DNA from: Streptomyces europaeiscabiei
GTDB taxonomy: Bacteria; Actinomycetota; Actinomycetes; Streptomycetales; Streptomycetaceae
DNA length: 64,000 nt
Direction: 5' to 3'
NCBI RefSeq assembly: GCF_036346855.1
Contig: NZ_CP107841.1
Location: forward strand, 2,732,001-2,796,000
Shown: piece after piece, positions 32,463 to 42,015 of the stretch
How the letters are laid out: each line of letters opens with the position of its first letter
Numbering within the stretch: position 1 is the stretch's first letter
The notes under the pieces: model-generated
What the model saw: the letters and a program-made list of their open reading frames with translations, nothing else
The model's database searches: none
Told to the model about the DNA's origin: nothing
Program-made: the position numbers and the translations under genes

Positions 32463-35400
32463 ATGCCGTCTTCCTCGACGTTCTCATCGTCACCAACGTT
32501 CTCTTCGTTCTCGTCGCTGTCGTCGCCCGCTCTGATCGGCAGAGAGGCGGAGCGGGACCTGCTGGCCACCGCCGTCCGGGCGGCCCGGGACGGGCGGGGC
32601 TCGTCGGTGTTCGTGCTGGGCGAACCCGGTATCGGCAAGTCCCGGCTCGTCGAGGAAACCGCGTCCGCCGCCGTCGGCGCCGGGTCACGGGTACTGCGCG
32701 GCCGGGCCGCGGCCGCCGGGCGCGCGGTGCCGTTGCGTCCGCTGGCGGAGGCGGTGTTCTCGGGGTTACGGGGCGACGGGCCGCCCTCGGACGGAGACCT
32801 GGGCCTCTACGAGCCGCTGCTGTCCCGGCTGTGCGGTCTGGCACCGCAGGACGGCGCACCGCTCGTCGGGTACGCCGAGGCGGTGCTGCGGCTCCTGCAC
32901 GTCCTCGGCCGGGACGGGGGGTGCGTCCTGGTGCTGGAGGACCTGCACGACGCGGACGCCGACACGCTCGCCATCGTCGACTACCTGACGGACAACCTCT
33001 CCGGTCAGCGGACCGTCCTGCTGGCCACCCTGCGCGGTGAAGCCGGCCCGGCGCTCGACCTCGCCGAGGCCGCCACCTCCCGTCGTACGGCCCGTACGGT
33101 CCGCCTCGCACGCCTCGGAGCGGCCGGCACCGCCGAGCTGGCCGCCCGGTGTCTGGGCCACGACACCGCCGAGGACGTCCCGGCGGCGGTGCTGGACCGG
33201 CTGCACACCGTCTCCGAGGGCGTTCCCTTCGTGGTGGAGGAGCTGCTGCGTGCCATGGTCGACGGCGGCGGTCTCGTCAGGGACGGGGACTGTCGCTGGA
33301 CGGTGGCCGGTTCGCTCGACCCCGGTGTCCCCGACACCGTCGCCGCCGCCGTCCTCCAGCGCGTGGACCAGCTGCCGCCGCCCGGCATCGCCCTCCTGGA
33401 GGCGGCGGCGGTCCTCGGCAGACGCTTCCCCGTGGACATCGCCGCCCGCGCCGCGGGCCTGGACCACGCCACCGCCCTCATCCAGCTCCGCCACGCGGCC
33501 CACGCCCACCTCGTCTCCGGCGCCACCACCCCGTCGGACCCCGGCTGGCACACCTTCCGCCACGCCCTGACCGCCGACGCCATCACCCGACGGCTGCTCC
33601 CGCCCGAACGCGCAGCCCTCTGCCTGGCCGCGGCGGACGCGATCGAGGCGGCGAGAGGGGTGAGCCCTGCGGGGACGAGTCATGAGGAGGCGAGCCGTGA
33701 GGCGAGCCGTGAGGCGAGCCGTGAGGCGAGCCGTGAGGCGAGCCGTGAGGCGAGCCGTGAAAGGGGGAACATCGGCGGGGACAGCCCGACACGCCCGGGT
33801 GCGCCAAGCGCGGCGGGCCTCGACACGCCGACCGTCCGGAACGCCCGTGGCGCCGAGCCCGCCGACCTTCCCGTGCCCCCGTACACGGAGCCCAACGCCT
33901 CCCTCGCGATCGCCGCGCCCGCCGAAACCGGCACCTCCCGCCCCCTCACCCCACCCGCCGTGCCACGCGACCCCCACCAGCCGCTCGGCGGAAACGCCGG
34001 CGACGACCTGTACCGCCTCGCCGCGGAGCTGTGCGTGACCGGCGGCAGGCCGGCGCGGGCGGCCGTGCTGCTCACGCGGGCCGGCAAACAGGCGGTCGCG
34101 CGGGGCGCGTTGCTGACCGCCGTGGAACTCCTGGACCGCGGACTGGAGTTGATTGGCGACACGCCGGACGCGCCGCCCGAGGCCGTGGCCGGGCTGCTGG
34201 AGGAACTGCTCAACACGCTGGTCCTCACCGGTGACGTACGGCGCGTCCCCGAACTCGGGGATCGGCTGGACCGTGTCCTGACGGTGTGGGGCGCGCCGTC
34301 CACCCGGCGGGCAGCGGGCTTTCTGACACGCGCGCGGGCCGCGGCGACCGCCCAGCAGTGGGAGGCGGGCCTGACCGCCGTACGGCAGGCGAGGGACCTG
34401 CTCGGCGACACTCCCGACCCTGCGTCCCGCGCCGCCCTGGACGCGGTCGCCGCTCACCTGGTGCTCAACTCGCAGCGCCCGGACCGGCTGGAGAGCGCAC
34501 GGGTGCTCGCCGAGGGCGCCGTCGCGACCGCCGAGGAGGTGGGGCTGCCGGAGGTGGCGTGCAAGGCGCTGAACATGCTCGGCTACTGCCTGCGGCCCCG
34601 GGACCTGGGCGAGGCGGAGGACGCGTTCGCACGGCTGGTCGCCACCGCCGAGGCCCACGCTCTGCCGGTGTGGCGGATCCGCGGCATGCTGGAACTGGGT
34701 GTGCTCGACCGTGTCCGGTTCACCGGCACCGACCGGCTGCTCGCCGCACGCGGGGCCGCCGAGGAGACCGGCGCGGTGCTCATGACGGCCTGGGCCGACA
34801 TGCATCTGACCCTGGCGCACATCCTGCGCGACGAACAGGACCGGGCGACGCGGTCCGCGCGTCGGCTCCAGGCGACGGCCCGCAGACTGCGGCTGCGCGA
34901 GGTGGAGCTGATCGGCGCCGGCGTGGACGGCATCATCGCCGCCTCGCTCGGGGAGCGCGAGAAGCTGGACGCCACCCTGCGCACCCTGGAGCGCGCGCTC
35001 GCGGGCCGGAGCGCCGGGGCGCTCTGGGGCTACGCCGACACCTCCGTGTGGGGCTGGGCCCAGGGCATCTGCTCCCTGCTGCGGGAGGAAACCGACCGCG
35101 CGCTGGCCGAGTTCACCGAGGCGGACGGCGTCATGCGGGCACTGCCCAGCACCGGCGGTGTCACCGGTTTCCTCGGCCCGTACCTCCTGCTGCGCACCCT
35201 GCGCGGCGCGACCGACTGGGCCGAACTGGACGGCCCGGGCACCGAACGGCTTTCCCAGGTCCACTGGGACCGTCCCTTCGCCGGCTGGTCCCGGGCCGTG
35301 CTGCTGGGCCGCGAGGGCCGGGCGGCCGAGGCCACCAAGGCGGCGGAGGAAGCCCTGGCCGGCACCGACGGCATCCCCTTGGCCGCCCATCTCTGTCTGC

Positions 35401-35789
35401 GCCTGGGTGCCCAGGCCGCACTCGCCGACGGCTGGGGCCGGCCCGTCGAATGGCTGCGCGCCGCCGAGCAGTTCTTCCACGACCGGGGCACGACCCGCGT
35501 GTCGGCCGCGTGCCGGGCCCTGCTGCGCGACGCCGGCTCCCCCGTGCCGCGGCGTCGCCAGGGCCACGACGCCATCCCGCAGGAACTGCGGCGCGCGGGG
35601 GTGACCGCCCGGGAGTACGAGGTCCTGCGCCTGCTCGGCGCCCGACTCGGCAACCAGGAGATCGCCGAGCACCTCTTCCTGTCCCCCCGCACCGTCGAGA
35701 AGCACCTCGCCAGCCTCCGCGACCGCACCGGCCGCGCCGACCGCGCCGCCCTGATCGCCCTGGCCAAGCGGTACGCCGACGAACAGTGA
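32463..35789 (+). CDS. Large ATP-binding LuxR-family transcriptional regulator (LAL type)
   Basis: About 1108 residues in the order of LAL regulators. An AAA/STAND-type ATPase at the N-terminus has Walker A VLGEPGIGKS near 51-60 and Walker B CVLVLEDLHDAD near 160. A central linker with an EASR repeat (about 409-432) leads to a long helical TPR-like region. A C-terminal LuxR HTH of about 65 residues follows (LTAREYEVL-like VTAREYEVLRLL, then GNQEIAEHLFLSPRTVEKHL). Such proteins are large activators that bind a ligand through the TPR region. ATG 32463 was chosen; TTG at 32445 with GGGGG upstream is possible. The ligand and targets are unknown. Confidence 0.87.
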   Translation: MPSSSTFSSSPTFSSFSSLSSPALIGREAERDLLATAVRAARDGRGSSVFVLGEPGIGKSRLVEETASAAVGAGSRVLRGRAAAAGRAVPLRPLAEAVFSGLRGDGPPSDGDLGLYEPLLSRLCGLAPQDGAPLVGYAEAVLRLLHVLGRDGGCVLVLEDLHDADADTLAIVDYLTDNLSGQRTVLLATLRGEAGPALDLAEAATSRRTARTVRLARLGAAGTAELAARCLGHDTAEDVPAAVLDRLHTVSEGVPFVVEELLRAMVDGGGLVRDGDCRWTVAGSLDPGVPDTVAAAVLQRVDQLPPPGIALLEAAAVLGRRFPVDIAARAAGLDHATALIQLRHAAHAHLVSGATTPSDPGWHTFRHALTADAITRRLLPPERAALCLAAADAIEAARGVSPAGTSHEEASREASREASREASREASREASRERGNIGGDSPTRPGAPSAAGLDTPTVRNARGAEPADLPVPPYTEPNASLAIAAPAETGTSRPLTPPAVPRDPHQPLGGNAGDDLYRLAAELCVTGGRPARAAVLLTRAGKQAVARGALLTAVELLDRGLELIGDTPDAPPEAVAGLLEELLNTLVLTGDVRRVPELGDRLDRVLTVWGAPSTRRAAGFLTRARAAATAQQWEAGLTAVRQARDLLGDTPDPASRAALDAVAAHLVLNSQRPDRLESARVLAEGAVATAEEVGLPEVACKALNMLGYCLRPRDLGEAEDAFARLVATAEAHALPVWRIRGMLELGVLDRVRFTGTDRLLAARGAAEETGAVLMTAWADMHLTLAHILRDEQDRATRSARRLQATARRLRLREVELIGAGVDGIIAASLGEREKLDATLRTLERALAGRSAGALWGYADTSVWGWAQGICSLLREETDRALAEFTEADGVMRALPSTGGVTGFLGPYLLLRTLRGATDWAELDGPGTERLSQVHWDRPFAGWSRAVLLGREGRAAEATKAAEEALAGTDGIPLAAHLCLRLGAQAALADGWGRPVEWLRAAEQFFHDRGTTRVSAACRALLRDAGSPVPRRRQGHDAIPQELRRAGVTAREYEVLRLLGARLGNQEIAEHLFLSPRTVEKHLASLRDRTGRADRAALIALAKRYADEQ
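33687..33758 (+). repeat. 12-bp coding minisatellite in the LuxR-type gene (six units)
   Basis: Six identical tandem copies of GAGGCGAGCCGT, each encoding Glu-Ala-Ser-Arg, lie in the linker between the ATPase and the helical region of the regulator. The unit length is a multiple of three, so gain or loss of copies would lengthen or shorten the linker without changing frame. Confidence 0.95.
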
Positions 35790-35882
35790 GCGACGGGCCG
35801 CCGCGAGAAGACCGACGGCACATCAGCCCGCGTCGCGGCCTCCGCCGAACGTCGCAGAGACAGAAACAGGAACAGAGACAGG

Positions 35883-35912
35883 GGCAGGGGCAAGGGCAAG
35901 GGCAAGGGCAAG
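35883..35912 (+). repeat. Hexanucleotide repeat downstream of the LuxR-type gene
   Basis: One GGCAGG followed by four exact GGCAAG units forms a purine-rich tract about 95 bases after the regulator stop. The 245 bases between the regulator and the phosphatase gene (35790-36035) otherwise contain no gene. The phosphatase promoter must lie in the later part. Confidence 0.9.
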
Positions 35913-36035
35913 GGTGACGGAGGCCGGCCGCCACAGCTCCGCGGACCGACGAACACCCCACAGCCGCCTGAACATTGAGCGGATTGCGGGCTGCCGCCTT
36001 ACCTCCGACCCTACCGATCAGTAATCTCATCGGCC

Positions 36036-37712
36036 GTGACCAGTCGCAGATCTCACCCCAGCCCCGACTCCCCCATCCAGCCCGCGGGTTCGTCCGCCCC
36101 GAGCCGCCGTACGGTCGTCAAGGTGGCCACGGTCGGGGCCGTTCTCGCGGCGCCGCTGGCCGCCGTGATCCCTGCGCACGCGGCCGAGGCCCCCGCCTTC
36201 CTGCACGGCGTCGCCTCCGGCGACCCGCTGCCCGACGGAGTCCTGCTGTGGACCCGGGTGACACCCACCGCCGCCGCGATACCCGGCTCCGGACTCGGTC
36301 CCGACGTCGAGGTCGGCTGGACCGTCGCCCTGGACAAGGCCTTCACCAACATCGTCGCCAAGGGCTCCACGACCGCGACCGCCGCCTCCGACCACACCGT
36401 CAAGGCGGACGTGCGCGGCCTCGCGCCCGCCACGAACTACTGGTTCCGCTTCTCGGCCGGCGGCACCGACTCACCCGCCGCCCGCACCCGCACCGCCCCG
36501 GCCGCCGACGCCGCCACCACCGGCCTGCGCTTCGGCGTGGTCTCCTGCGCCAACTGGGAGGGCGGCCACTTCTCCGCCTACCGCCATCTGGCCGCGCGCG
36601 GCGACCTGGACGCCTGGCTGCACCTCGGCGACTACATCTACGAGTACGGTACCGGCGAGTACGGCACCCGCGACAAGGTCGTACGGCCGCACACACCGAC
36701 CCACGAGATCGTCTCCCTCGCCGACTACCGCGCCCGGCACGCCCGTTACAAGACCGACCCGGACCTGCAGGCCCTGCACGCCGTCGCGCCGGTCGTCGCC
36801 ATCTGGGACGACCACGAGATCGCCAACGACGCGTGGTCGGGTGGCGCCGAGAACCACACCGCGGGCACGGAGGGCACCTGGGCGGATCGCCGGTCGGCGG
36901 CCAAGCAGGCGTACTTCGAGTGGATGCCGGTGCGCCCGGCGATCGCGGGCACGACCTACCGCCGGCTGCGCTTCGGCAAGCTCGTCGACCTGTCGCTCCT
37001 TGACCTGCGGTCCTTCCGCTCGCAACAGGTGGGCATCGGCGACGGCGAGGTCGACGACCCGGACCGTACGTTGACCGGCCGGGCCCAGCTCGACTGGCTG
37101 AAGGCCGGACTGAAGTCCTCCGACACGACCTGGCGCCTGGTCGGCAACTCGGTGATGATCGCCCCGTTCGCCCTCGGCAACCTCACGGCCGACCTCTTCG
37201 AACCTCTCGCCGAGCTGCTGGGCCTGCCGAAGGAGGGCCTCGCCCTCAACCCCGACCAGTGGGACGGCTACACCGACGACCGCCGCGAACTCCTCGCCCA
37301 CCTGCGGCAGAACGCGATCCGCAACACGGTCTTCCTCACCGGCGACATCCACATGGCGTGGGCCAACGACGTACCGGTCAACGCCGGCACGTACCCGCTG
37401 TCGGCCTCCGCCGCCACCGAGTTCGTCGTCACGTCCGTCACCTCCGACAACCTCGACGACCTCGTCAAGGTCCCCGAAGGCACCGTCACCGCGCTGGCCT
37501 CCCCGCTGATCCGCGCCGCCAACCGGCACGTCCACTGGGTCGACACCGACCGGCACGGCTACGGCGTTCTGGACATCACCGCCGCGCGGGCCCAGATGGA
37601 CTTCTACGTCCTCTCCGACCGCACCAGGGCCGACGCGACGTCGTCCTGGGCGCGTTCGTACCGGACTCGGAGCGGGACGCAGAAGGTGGAGCGGACGTAC
37701 GACCCCGTGTAG
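36036..37712 (+). CDS. phoD: Secreted alkaline phosphatase, PhoD family (Tat-exported)
   Basis: PhoD releases phosphate from phosphomono- or diesters outside the cell with Ca and Fe. The 558-residue precursor has a twin-arginine signal SRRTVVKVA at 23-31, a hydrophobic core to about 46, and a probable cleavage after AHA near 49. Metal-binding motifs follow in order: [27 protein letters not shown] and [10 protein letters not shown]. The GTG start at 36036 gives the full Tat signal. Such genes are typically under PhoP control in streptomycetes; I did not find a clear PHO box by eye. The paralogue group includes several phosphatases, so the symbol is by family. Confidence 0.93.
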   Translation: MTSRRSHPSPDSPIQPAGSSAPSRRTVVKVATVGAVLAAPLAAVIPAHAAEAPAFLHGVASGDPLPDGVLLWTRVTPTAAAIPGSGLGPDVEVGWTVALDKAFTNIVAKGSTTATAASDHTVKADVRGLAPATNYWFRFSAGGTDSPAARTRTAPAADAATTGLRFGVVSCANWEGGHFSAYRHLAARGDLDAWLHLGDYIYEYGTGEYGTRDKVVRPHTPTHEIVSLADYRARHARYKTDPDLQALHAVAPVVAIWDDHEIANDAWSGGAENHTAGTEGTWADRRSAAKQAYFEWMPVRPAIAGTTYRRLRFGKLVDLSLLDLRSFRSQQVGIGDGEVDDPDRTLTGRAQLDWLKAGLKSSDTTWRLVGNSVMIAPFALGNLTADLFEPLAELLGLPKEGLALNPDQWDGYTDDRRELLAHLRQNAIRNTVFLTGDIHMAWANDVPVNAGTYPLSASAATEFVVTSVTSDNLDDLVKVPEGTVTALASPLIRAANRHVHWVDTDRHGYGVLDITAARAQMDFYVLSDRTRADATSSWARSYRTRSGTQKVERTYDPV

Positions 37713-37746
37713 GGGCCTCGATACGGGTCGTGCGGGCCGCCGGAGG

Positions 37747-38316
37747 TCAGAGCGAGTCGAGGAAGCCGAGCGCCACCCGCCAGGTGGCCTCGGCGGCCTC
37801 CTCGTCGTAGTCCGGCAGCCCGGGGTCGGTGTAGAGGTGGCCGGCACCGGCGTATCTGTAGACCTCGACGTCGGCGCCGGCCTTGCGCATCTGGAGGTAC
37901 CAGGCGCTCAGCCAGTCGTCCGGCTCGAAGGGGTCCGGCTCGGCGATGTGCAGCTGGACGGGCAGGTCGTCCACGGACGCGGTGGCGGCGATGTCCGACG
38001 TGCCGTGCAGAAGCAGCAGCCCGCGCGCGTTCTTGTCGCCCAGGGCCAGGGTCTGTGCGGTCGCGGCGCCCAGGGAGAACCCGGCGTAGACGAGTCCCCG
38101 CCCCGAGTAGGGCGCGGCGGCCAGGACCGCCCGCTTGAGAAGCTCCTCCCTGCCCAGCTCCTTGTTGAAGGCCATGCCGTCCTCGACCGTGTCGAATGTC
38201 CGCCCGTCGAAGAGGTCGGGGGTCCACACCTCGTGTCCGGCGGCGCGCAGCCGGTCCGCGGCCTCGCGCACGGCGGGCCTCGGACCGTAGGTCGAGTGGA
38301 AGAGCATGATGTTCAT
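37747..38316 (-). CDS. Dienelactone hydrolase-like alpha/beta hydrolase
   Basis: A 189-residue protein of the dienelactone hydrolase superfamily. The opening MLFHSTYGPRPAVREAADRL gives the first beta strand, YAGFSLGAATAQ near 90 is the nucleophile elbow with Ser in GFSLG rather than the Cys of true dienelactone hydrolases, and the catalytic His lies in YAGAGHLYTDPGLPDYD near 160. It is short and lacks a signal peptide. The substrate is unknown. The ATG at 38316 was chosen; one three codons downstream is also possible and neither has a clear ribosome-binding site. It converges with the phoD-type gene. Confidence 0.82.
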   Translation of the reverse strand: MNIMLFHSTYGPRPAVREAADRLRAAGHEVWTPDLFDGRTFDTVEDGMAFNKELGREELLKRAVLAAAPYSGRGLVYAGFSLGAATAQTLALGDKNARGLLLLHGTSDIAATASVDDLPVQLHIAEPDPFEPDDWLSAWYLQMRKAGADVEVYRYAGAGHLYTDPGLPDYDEEAAEATWRVALGFLDSL

Positions 38317-38423
38317 GAGGCCATGGTGCCAGCCGGGTCCGACAGCGATCTCCGGCGCCCGTACCCCGAGGGCGGCGGAAGTCACATGTTCATGACCCCA
38401 CGCGGCCGGTTACGTTCGAAGGC

Positions 38424-39548
38424 ATGGAGAATCTACTCCGCCCATTGATCGTCATCGGTGGCTCGGTCGTCCTCACGCTGCTCATCGGCTGGACGACCGA
38501 CCTGCTGCTGCGCAAGGCGGACCAGCGGCACCACGAGACACCTCTGTGGGGCCTGCTGCGCCGCGGTCGCATCCCCTATCAGCTGGTCCTGTGCGCTGCC
38601 TTCCTCAGAGCCTCGTACGACGAGGCGCAGCTGCTGGAACAGCACCGGACCGGCATCGGGCGCACCCTGACGCTGGTGCTGATCGGTGCGACGGCCTGGC
38701 TGGTGATCCAGATCGTGGCGGCGGTCGTGGAGACGACGTACAGCCGTTACGCCCGCGCCCACCGCGATCCGGCCCGGGTGCGCCGGGTGCGGACGCAGGT
38801 GACGTTGATCATGCGGGTCGTCTCGGCGATCGTCGGTGTGGTGGCCGTGGCCTCGATGCTGCTGACCTTCCCGGCGATGCGCGCGGCCGGCGCCTCACTG
38901 CTGGCCTCGGCCGGGGTGCTGGGCATCGTCGCCGGTATCGCCGCGCAGTCCACGCTGAGCAACCTCTTCGCCGGGCTGCAGATCGCCTTCGGCGACATGG
39001 TCCGCCTCGGTGACGTGGTCGTGGTGGAGGGCGAGTGGGGCACGGTCGACGAGATCACCCTCACCTTCCTGACGGTCCGCACCTGGGACGAGCGCCGCAT
39101 CACGATGCCGGTCTCGTACTTCACCTCGAAGCCCTTCGAGAACTGGTCCCGCGGCGGCGCCCAGATGACCGGCACGGTCTTCCTCCATGTCGACCACGCC
39201 GCACCGCTGCCCGCGATGCGCGACCGGCTCCGCGACATCCTCCGTTCCTGCCCCGCCTGGGACGGCCGCCACTACGACCTGACCGTCACCGACTCGACCC
39301 CCTCCGCCATGGAGGTCCGCGCCCTCGTCACCGCCAAGGACCCGGACGACCTGTGGACCGTCCGCGTCACCGTCCGCGAACAGCTCATCCACTGGCTCAC
39401 CGAGAGCCACCCGTACGCCCTTCCCCGCGTCAACACCGCCGACGCGGTCCTCCCCCCGAACCATCCCAACGGCCACACGGACGGCCTGTCACCCCGCATC
39501 ACGCGAGGCCGCGTCCACGAGCCACCGAGGTCCGCGGGCAGGGGATGA
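38424..39548 (+). CDS. mscS: MscS-family mechanosensitive ion channel
   Basis: A 374-residue membrane protein of the small-conductance mechanosensitive channel family. Predicted transmembrane helices lie at about 5-25, 85-105 and 125-150. The pore helix ASLLASAGVLGIVAGIAAQ near 150-170 leads into the beta domain with GDMVRLGDVVVVEGEWGTVDE and the typical RTWDERRITMPVSYF region. The channel releases solutes under hypo-osmotic shock. The last 60 residues are polar and probably disordered. It starts 107 bases after the divergent hydrolase gene and ends before a large palindrome. Confidence 0.92.
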   Translation: MENLLRPLIVIGGSVVLTLLIGWTTDLLLRKADQRHHETPLWGLLRRGRIPYQLVLCAAFLRASYDEAQLLEQHRTGIGRTLTLVLIGATAWLVIQIVAAVVETTYSRYARAHRDPARVRRVRTQVTLIMRVVSAIVGVVAVASMLLTFPAMRAAGASLLASAGVLGIVAGIAAQSTLSNLFAGLQIAFGDMVRLGDVVVVEGEWGTVDEITLTFLTVRTWDERRITMPVSYFTSKPFENWSRGGAQMTGTVFLHVDHAAPLPAMRDRLRDILRSCPAWDGRHYDLTVTDSTPSAMEVRALVTAKDPDDLWTVRVTVREQLIHWLTESHPYALPRVNTADAVLPPNHPNGHTDGLSPRITRGRVHEPPRSAGRG

Positions 39549-39556
39549 ACCCGGCA

Positions 39557-39594
39557 AGGCCCGGGGGCCGGGCCCGGGCCCGGCCCCCGGGCCT
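39557..39594. terminator. 38-base perfect palindrome in the mscS-antiporter gap
   Basis: Bases 39557-39594 form an exact palindrome of two 19-base halves with no spacer, made almost only of C and G. It begins nine bases after the mscS stop and can form a long stem in RNA with a few unpaired bases at the tip. Position supports termination of mscS. The rest of the gap to 39878 holds no gene that I can support; it is C-rich on the plus strand with no clear ribosome-binding site. Confidence 0.8.
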
Positions 39595-39878
39595 GAGCCC
39601 GCACCCGGCTCCCGCAGCGGCCCTCCACATCACCGGGCGGCGCCACACCCTTCACCGTGATCCCACGCGGCCCGAACTCCCGCGCCGTACCGAACGAACG
39701 GGTACGCATGCAGCTCCGCCCCCACGCGTACGCATACAGCTCCGCCTCCGATCGCGAACACCTTCACAGCCGCCAACGGTGATCAACCCCCGCAGGAGAC
39801 CCGCACTTGGCTGCCAAGGAGTAACGGGCGGTGCGCGGGTGGGAGACCCCACGGCGAGCACCCCCACCCACCCGCACC

Positions 39879-41465
39879 TCACCGCAGACTACGCACATCC
39901 AAGTGCCGCAACACCCGATCCACCACCTCGGGATTCGCCCCCGGCTCACTCCGCGCAGCCAACACCTCGTGCCGAGCCGCGCTCAGCATCTCCCCCTGGA
40001 TCCGCCGCATCCTCCGAAGCCGCCGCACCCGCTGCTCATGCCCCTCCCGCCGCTCGTCCTCCCCCACCTCCGGACTGATCCGCACCCCGATCTCGAAGGC
40101 CCGCCGCAGCAACCGCTCGGACATCTCCTCCGGCAGCTCCTCCACCTCCTCGATCTCCTTCAGCCGCCGCTTCGCCGCCTTGGCCGCCCGCACGGCCAAC
40201 GCCTTCTCGAACTCCTTCTCGGCCCCCTCATCGGCCCGCACCCCCAACCGCCGCACCAGCCACGGCAGCGTGAGCCCCTGCAGCACCAGCGTCGCCATGA
40301 TCACCCCGAACGCGATGAACACGATCTCGTCCCGGTCGGGGAACGGCGCCCCACCCTCCGTCTCCAGCGGAATCGCGAGCGCCAGCGCCACGGACGCCAC
40401 CCCCCGCATCCCTGACCACCACATCACCACGGTCTCGCGCCACGACATCGGGATCTCCTCGTCGTAGTCCCGCTTCGCGTGCCACCGCCGAGCGAGCCAC
40501 GCGGCCGGCAGCAACCACACCAGCCGTACGAGCACCACGACGGCCACGACGGCGGCCGCCCAGCCGAGCATCTCGCCCCACCGCCCGGACGCCGTACGGA
40601 TCGCGTTGTGCAGTTCCAGCCCGATCAGCCCGAAGGCGACACCGGTGACCAGCGTGTCCACGACGTCCCAGACGGTGTGCCCGGCGAGCCGCGTCAGGAC
40701 GTCGTCCGCCCCGAGCGCGTACTCCGCGAGGAACAACGCGGTCGTGAGCACCGCGAGGACCCCGGACCCGTGCAACTCCTCGGCCATCACGTACGACGCG
40801 TACGGCACGAGCAGTGTCAGCCCGATCTGCAGCGTCGCGTCCTCGAGGAAGTCCATCAGCTTGTTGGCGGCCCAGCCGAGCGCGACCCCCACGGCGACGG
40901 CGACGACCGCCGACAGCACGAGCTGGAGCGCGGCGCGCGGCCACGAGAAGGTCCCGCTCACGGCGGCCGCGATGGCCACGTGGTACAGCACGATGGCCGT
41001 GACGTCGTTGAAGAGGCCCTCGCCCTCCAGGATCGACACCAGCCGGCGCGGCAGCCCGAGCTGTCCCGCCACGGCCGTCGCCGCCACCGGGTCGGGCGGC
41101 GCGACGAGGGCGCCGAGCGCCACCGCCGCCGCGATCGGCAGTCCGGGCACGATCGCGTTCGCCACGGCGGCCACCGCGGCGGTGGTCACGAACACCAGTG
41201 CCACGGCCAGCAGGAGGATCGGCCGCAGGTTCGCCGTGAACTGCCGCCAGGACGTCCGCCGCACCGCCGCGTACAACAGCGGGGGCAACAGCAGCGGCAG
41301 GATGAGTTCCGGCGGGATCTCCACGTTGGGCACGAACCCCGGCACGGCGAGCGCGATGCCCAGCAACGTCATCAGCACCGGCGCCGGCAGCTTCAGCCGC
41401 TCCCCCACCGGCACACTGACCACGGCCCCGACCAGCAACACGAAAAACAGGGCCAACTGATCCAT
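39879..41465 (-). CDS. Na+/H+ antiporter, CPA1 family
   Basis: A 528-residue monovalent cation/proton antiporter. Roughly twelve hydrophobic helices fill residues 1-415. The motif VAPPDPVAATAVAGQLG near 140-156 contains the conserved proline-aspartate of the CPA1 transport core, followed by SILEGEGLFNDVTAIVLY near 164-181 with the Glu-Gly-Glu and Asn-Asp transport residues. The last 110 residues form a charged, helical cytoplasmic domain rich in Glu, Arg and Lys, typical of regulatory tails. The ATG starts at the first helix. It is alone between the palindrome and the GNAT gene. Confidence 0.92.
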   Translation of the reverse strand: MDQLALFFVLLVGAVVSVPVGERLKLPAPVLMTLLGIALAVPGFVPNVEIPPELILPLLLPPLLYAAVRRTSWRQFTANLRPILLLAVALVFVTTAAVAAVANAIVPGLPIAAAVALGALVAPPDPVAATAVAGQLGLPRRLVSILEGEGLFNDVTAIVLYHVAIAAAVSGTFSWPRAALQLVLSAVVAVAVGVALGWAANKLMDFLEDATLQIGLTLLVPYASYVMAEELHGSGVLAVLTTALFLAEYALGADDVLTRLAGHTVWDVVDTLVTGVAFGLIGLELHNAIRTASGRWGEMLGWAAAVVAVVVLVRLVWLLPAAWLARRWHAKRDYDEEIPMSWRETVVMWWSGMRGVASVALALAIPLETEGGAPFPDRDEIVFIAFGVIMATLVLQGLTLPWLVRRLGVRADEGAEKEFEKALAVRAAKAAKRRLKEIEEVEELPEEMSERLLRRAFEIGVRISPEVGEDERREGHEQRVRRLRRMRRIQGEMLSAARHEVLAARSEPGANPEVVDRVLRHLDVRSLR

Positions 41466-41538
41466 GGGGGCGCTCCGCTGGTGCTAGACGATCAAGACCG
41501 GCCAGATCTTCAGGGTGCCCCACCCGCACCGTCGAACG

Positions 41539-42015
41539 CTAAATCGTCCGCCGCATCGCCCGGTGAGGTATCCCCGCGTCCAGGAACTCGGCCCCGTGCG
41601 CCACGTATCCGAGCCGCTCGTAGAACCCCAGCGCGTGGGTCTGCGCCCCCAGGTCCACCGCGGTCAGCCCACGCTCCCGAGCCGCCTCCTCGACGGCCCG
41701 CACCAGCGCGACCCCGACACCCAGCCCCCGGGCCTCCGCCACAACCGCGAGCCGCCCCAGGGACCCCACACCGGGAGTTCCACCGGTCTTGCCCGCGGCG
41801 GCCTCCCCGTACAACAGCCGCCCGGCCCCGAGGGGTGTCCCGTCGTCCCGTACGGCGAGCACGTGCACGGCCCCGGCGTCGTACGCGTCGTACTCCAGGT
41901 CCTCCGGCACCCCCTGCTCGACGACGAAGACCTCCTTGCGCACCGCGAAGCACGCCTCACGGTCGGCGGGATCATCGGCGACGCGCACCACGTAGGACAC
42001 CGGCACGGGGCTCAC
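41539..42015 (-). CDS. GNAT family N-acetyltransferase
   Basis: A 158-residue acetyl-CoA-dependent acyltransferase. The N-terminal [20 protein letters not shown] is typical of the ElaA/YjgM-like subgroup of GNATs. The acetyl-CoA loop is [18 protein letters not shown] near 93-110, and the last catalytic motif is [10 protein letters not shown]. The substrate is unknown. The GTG at 42015 overlaps the rluD stop (GTGA) and has GGAGGAG eight bases upstream, so the start is secure and translation is coupled to the pseudouridine synthase. Confidence 0.9.
   Translation of the reverse strand: MSPVPVSYVVRVADDPADREACFAVRKEVFVVEQGVPEDLEYDAYDAGAVHVLAVRDDGTPLGAGRLLYGEAAAGKTGGTPGVGSLGRLAVVAEARGLGVGVALVRAVEEAARERGLTAVDLGAQTHALGFYERLGYVAHGAEFLDAGIPHRAMRRTI

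Noticed and set aside
33687..33758. Possible CRISPR array
   Set aside because: The repeat is a 12-base tandem without spacers, in frame with a protein-coding gene; no cas gene is present anywhere in the window.
32766..35705. A 979-codon minus-strand frame opposite the LuxR-type regulator
   Set aside because: The plus strand encodes Walker A, Walker B and a LuxR HTH at the expected places; the antisense frame has no motif.
36036..36100. PHO box in front of the PhoD-type gene
   Set aside because: No convincing pair of GTTCACC-like direct repeats was visible in the 245 bases upstream.
39595..39878. Small genes in the gap between mscS and the antiporter
   Set aside because: Short frames on both strands lack ribosome-binding sites and have Arg/Gly/Pro-rich translations typical of GC-rich noise.
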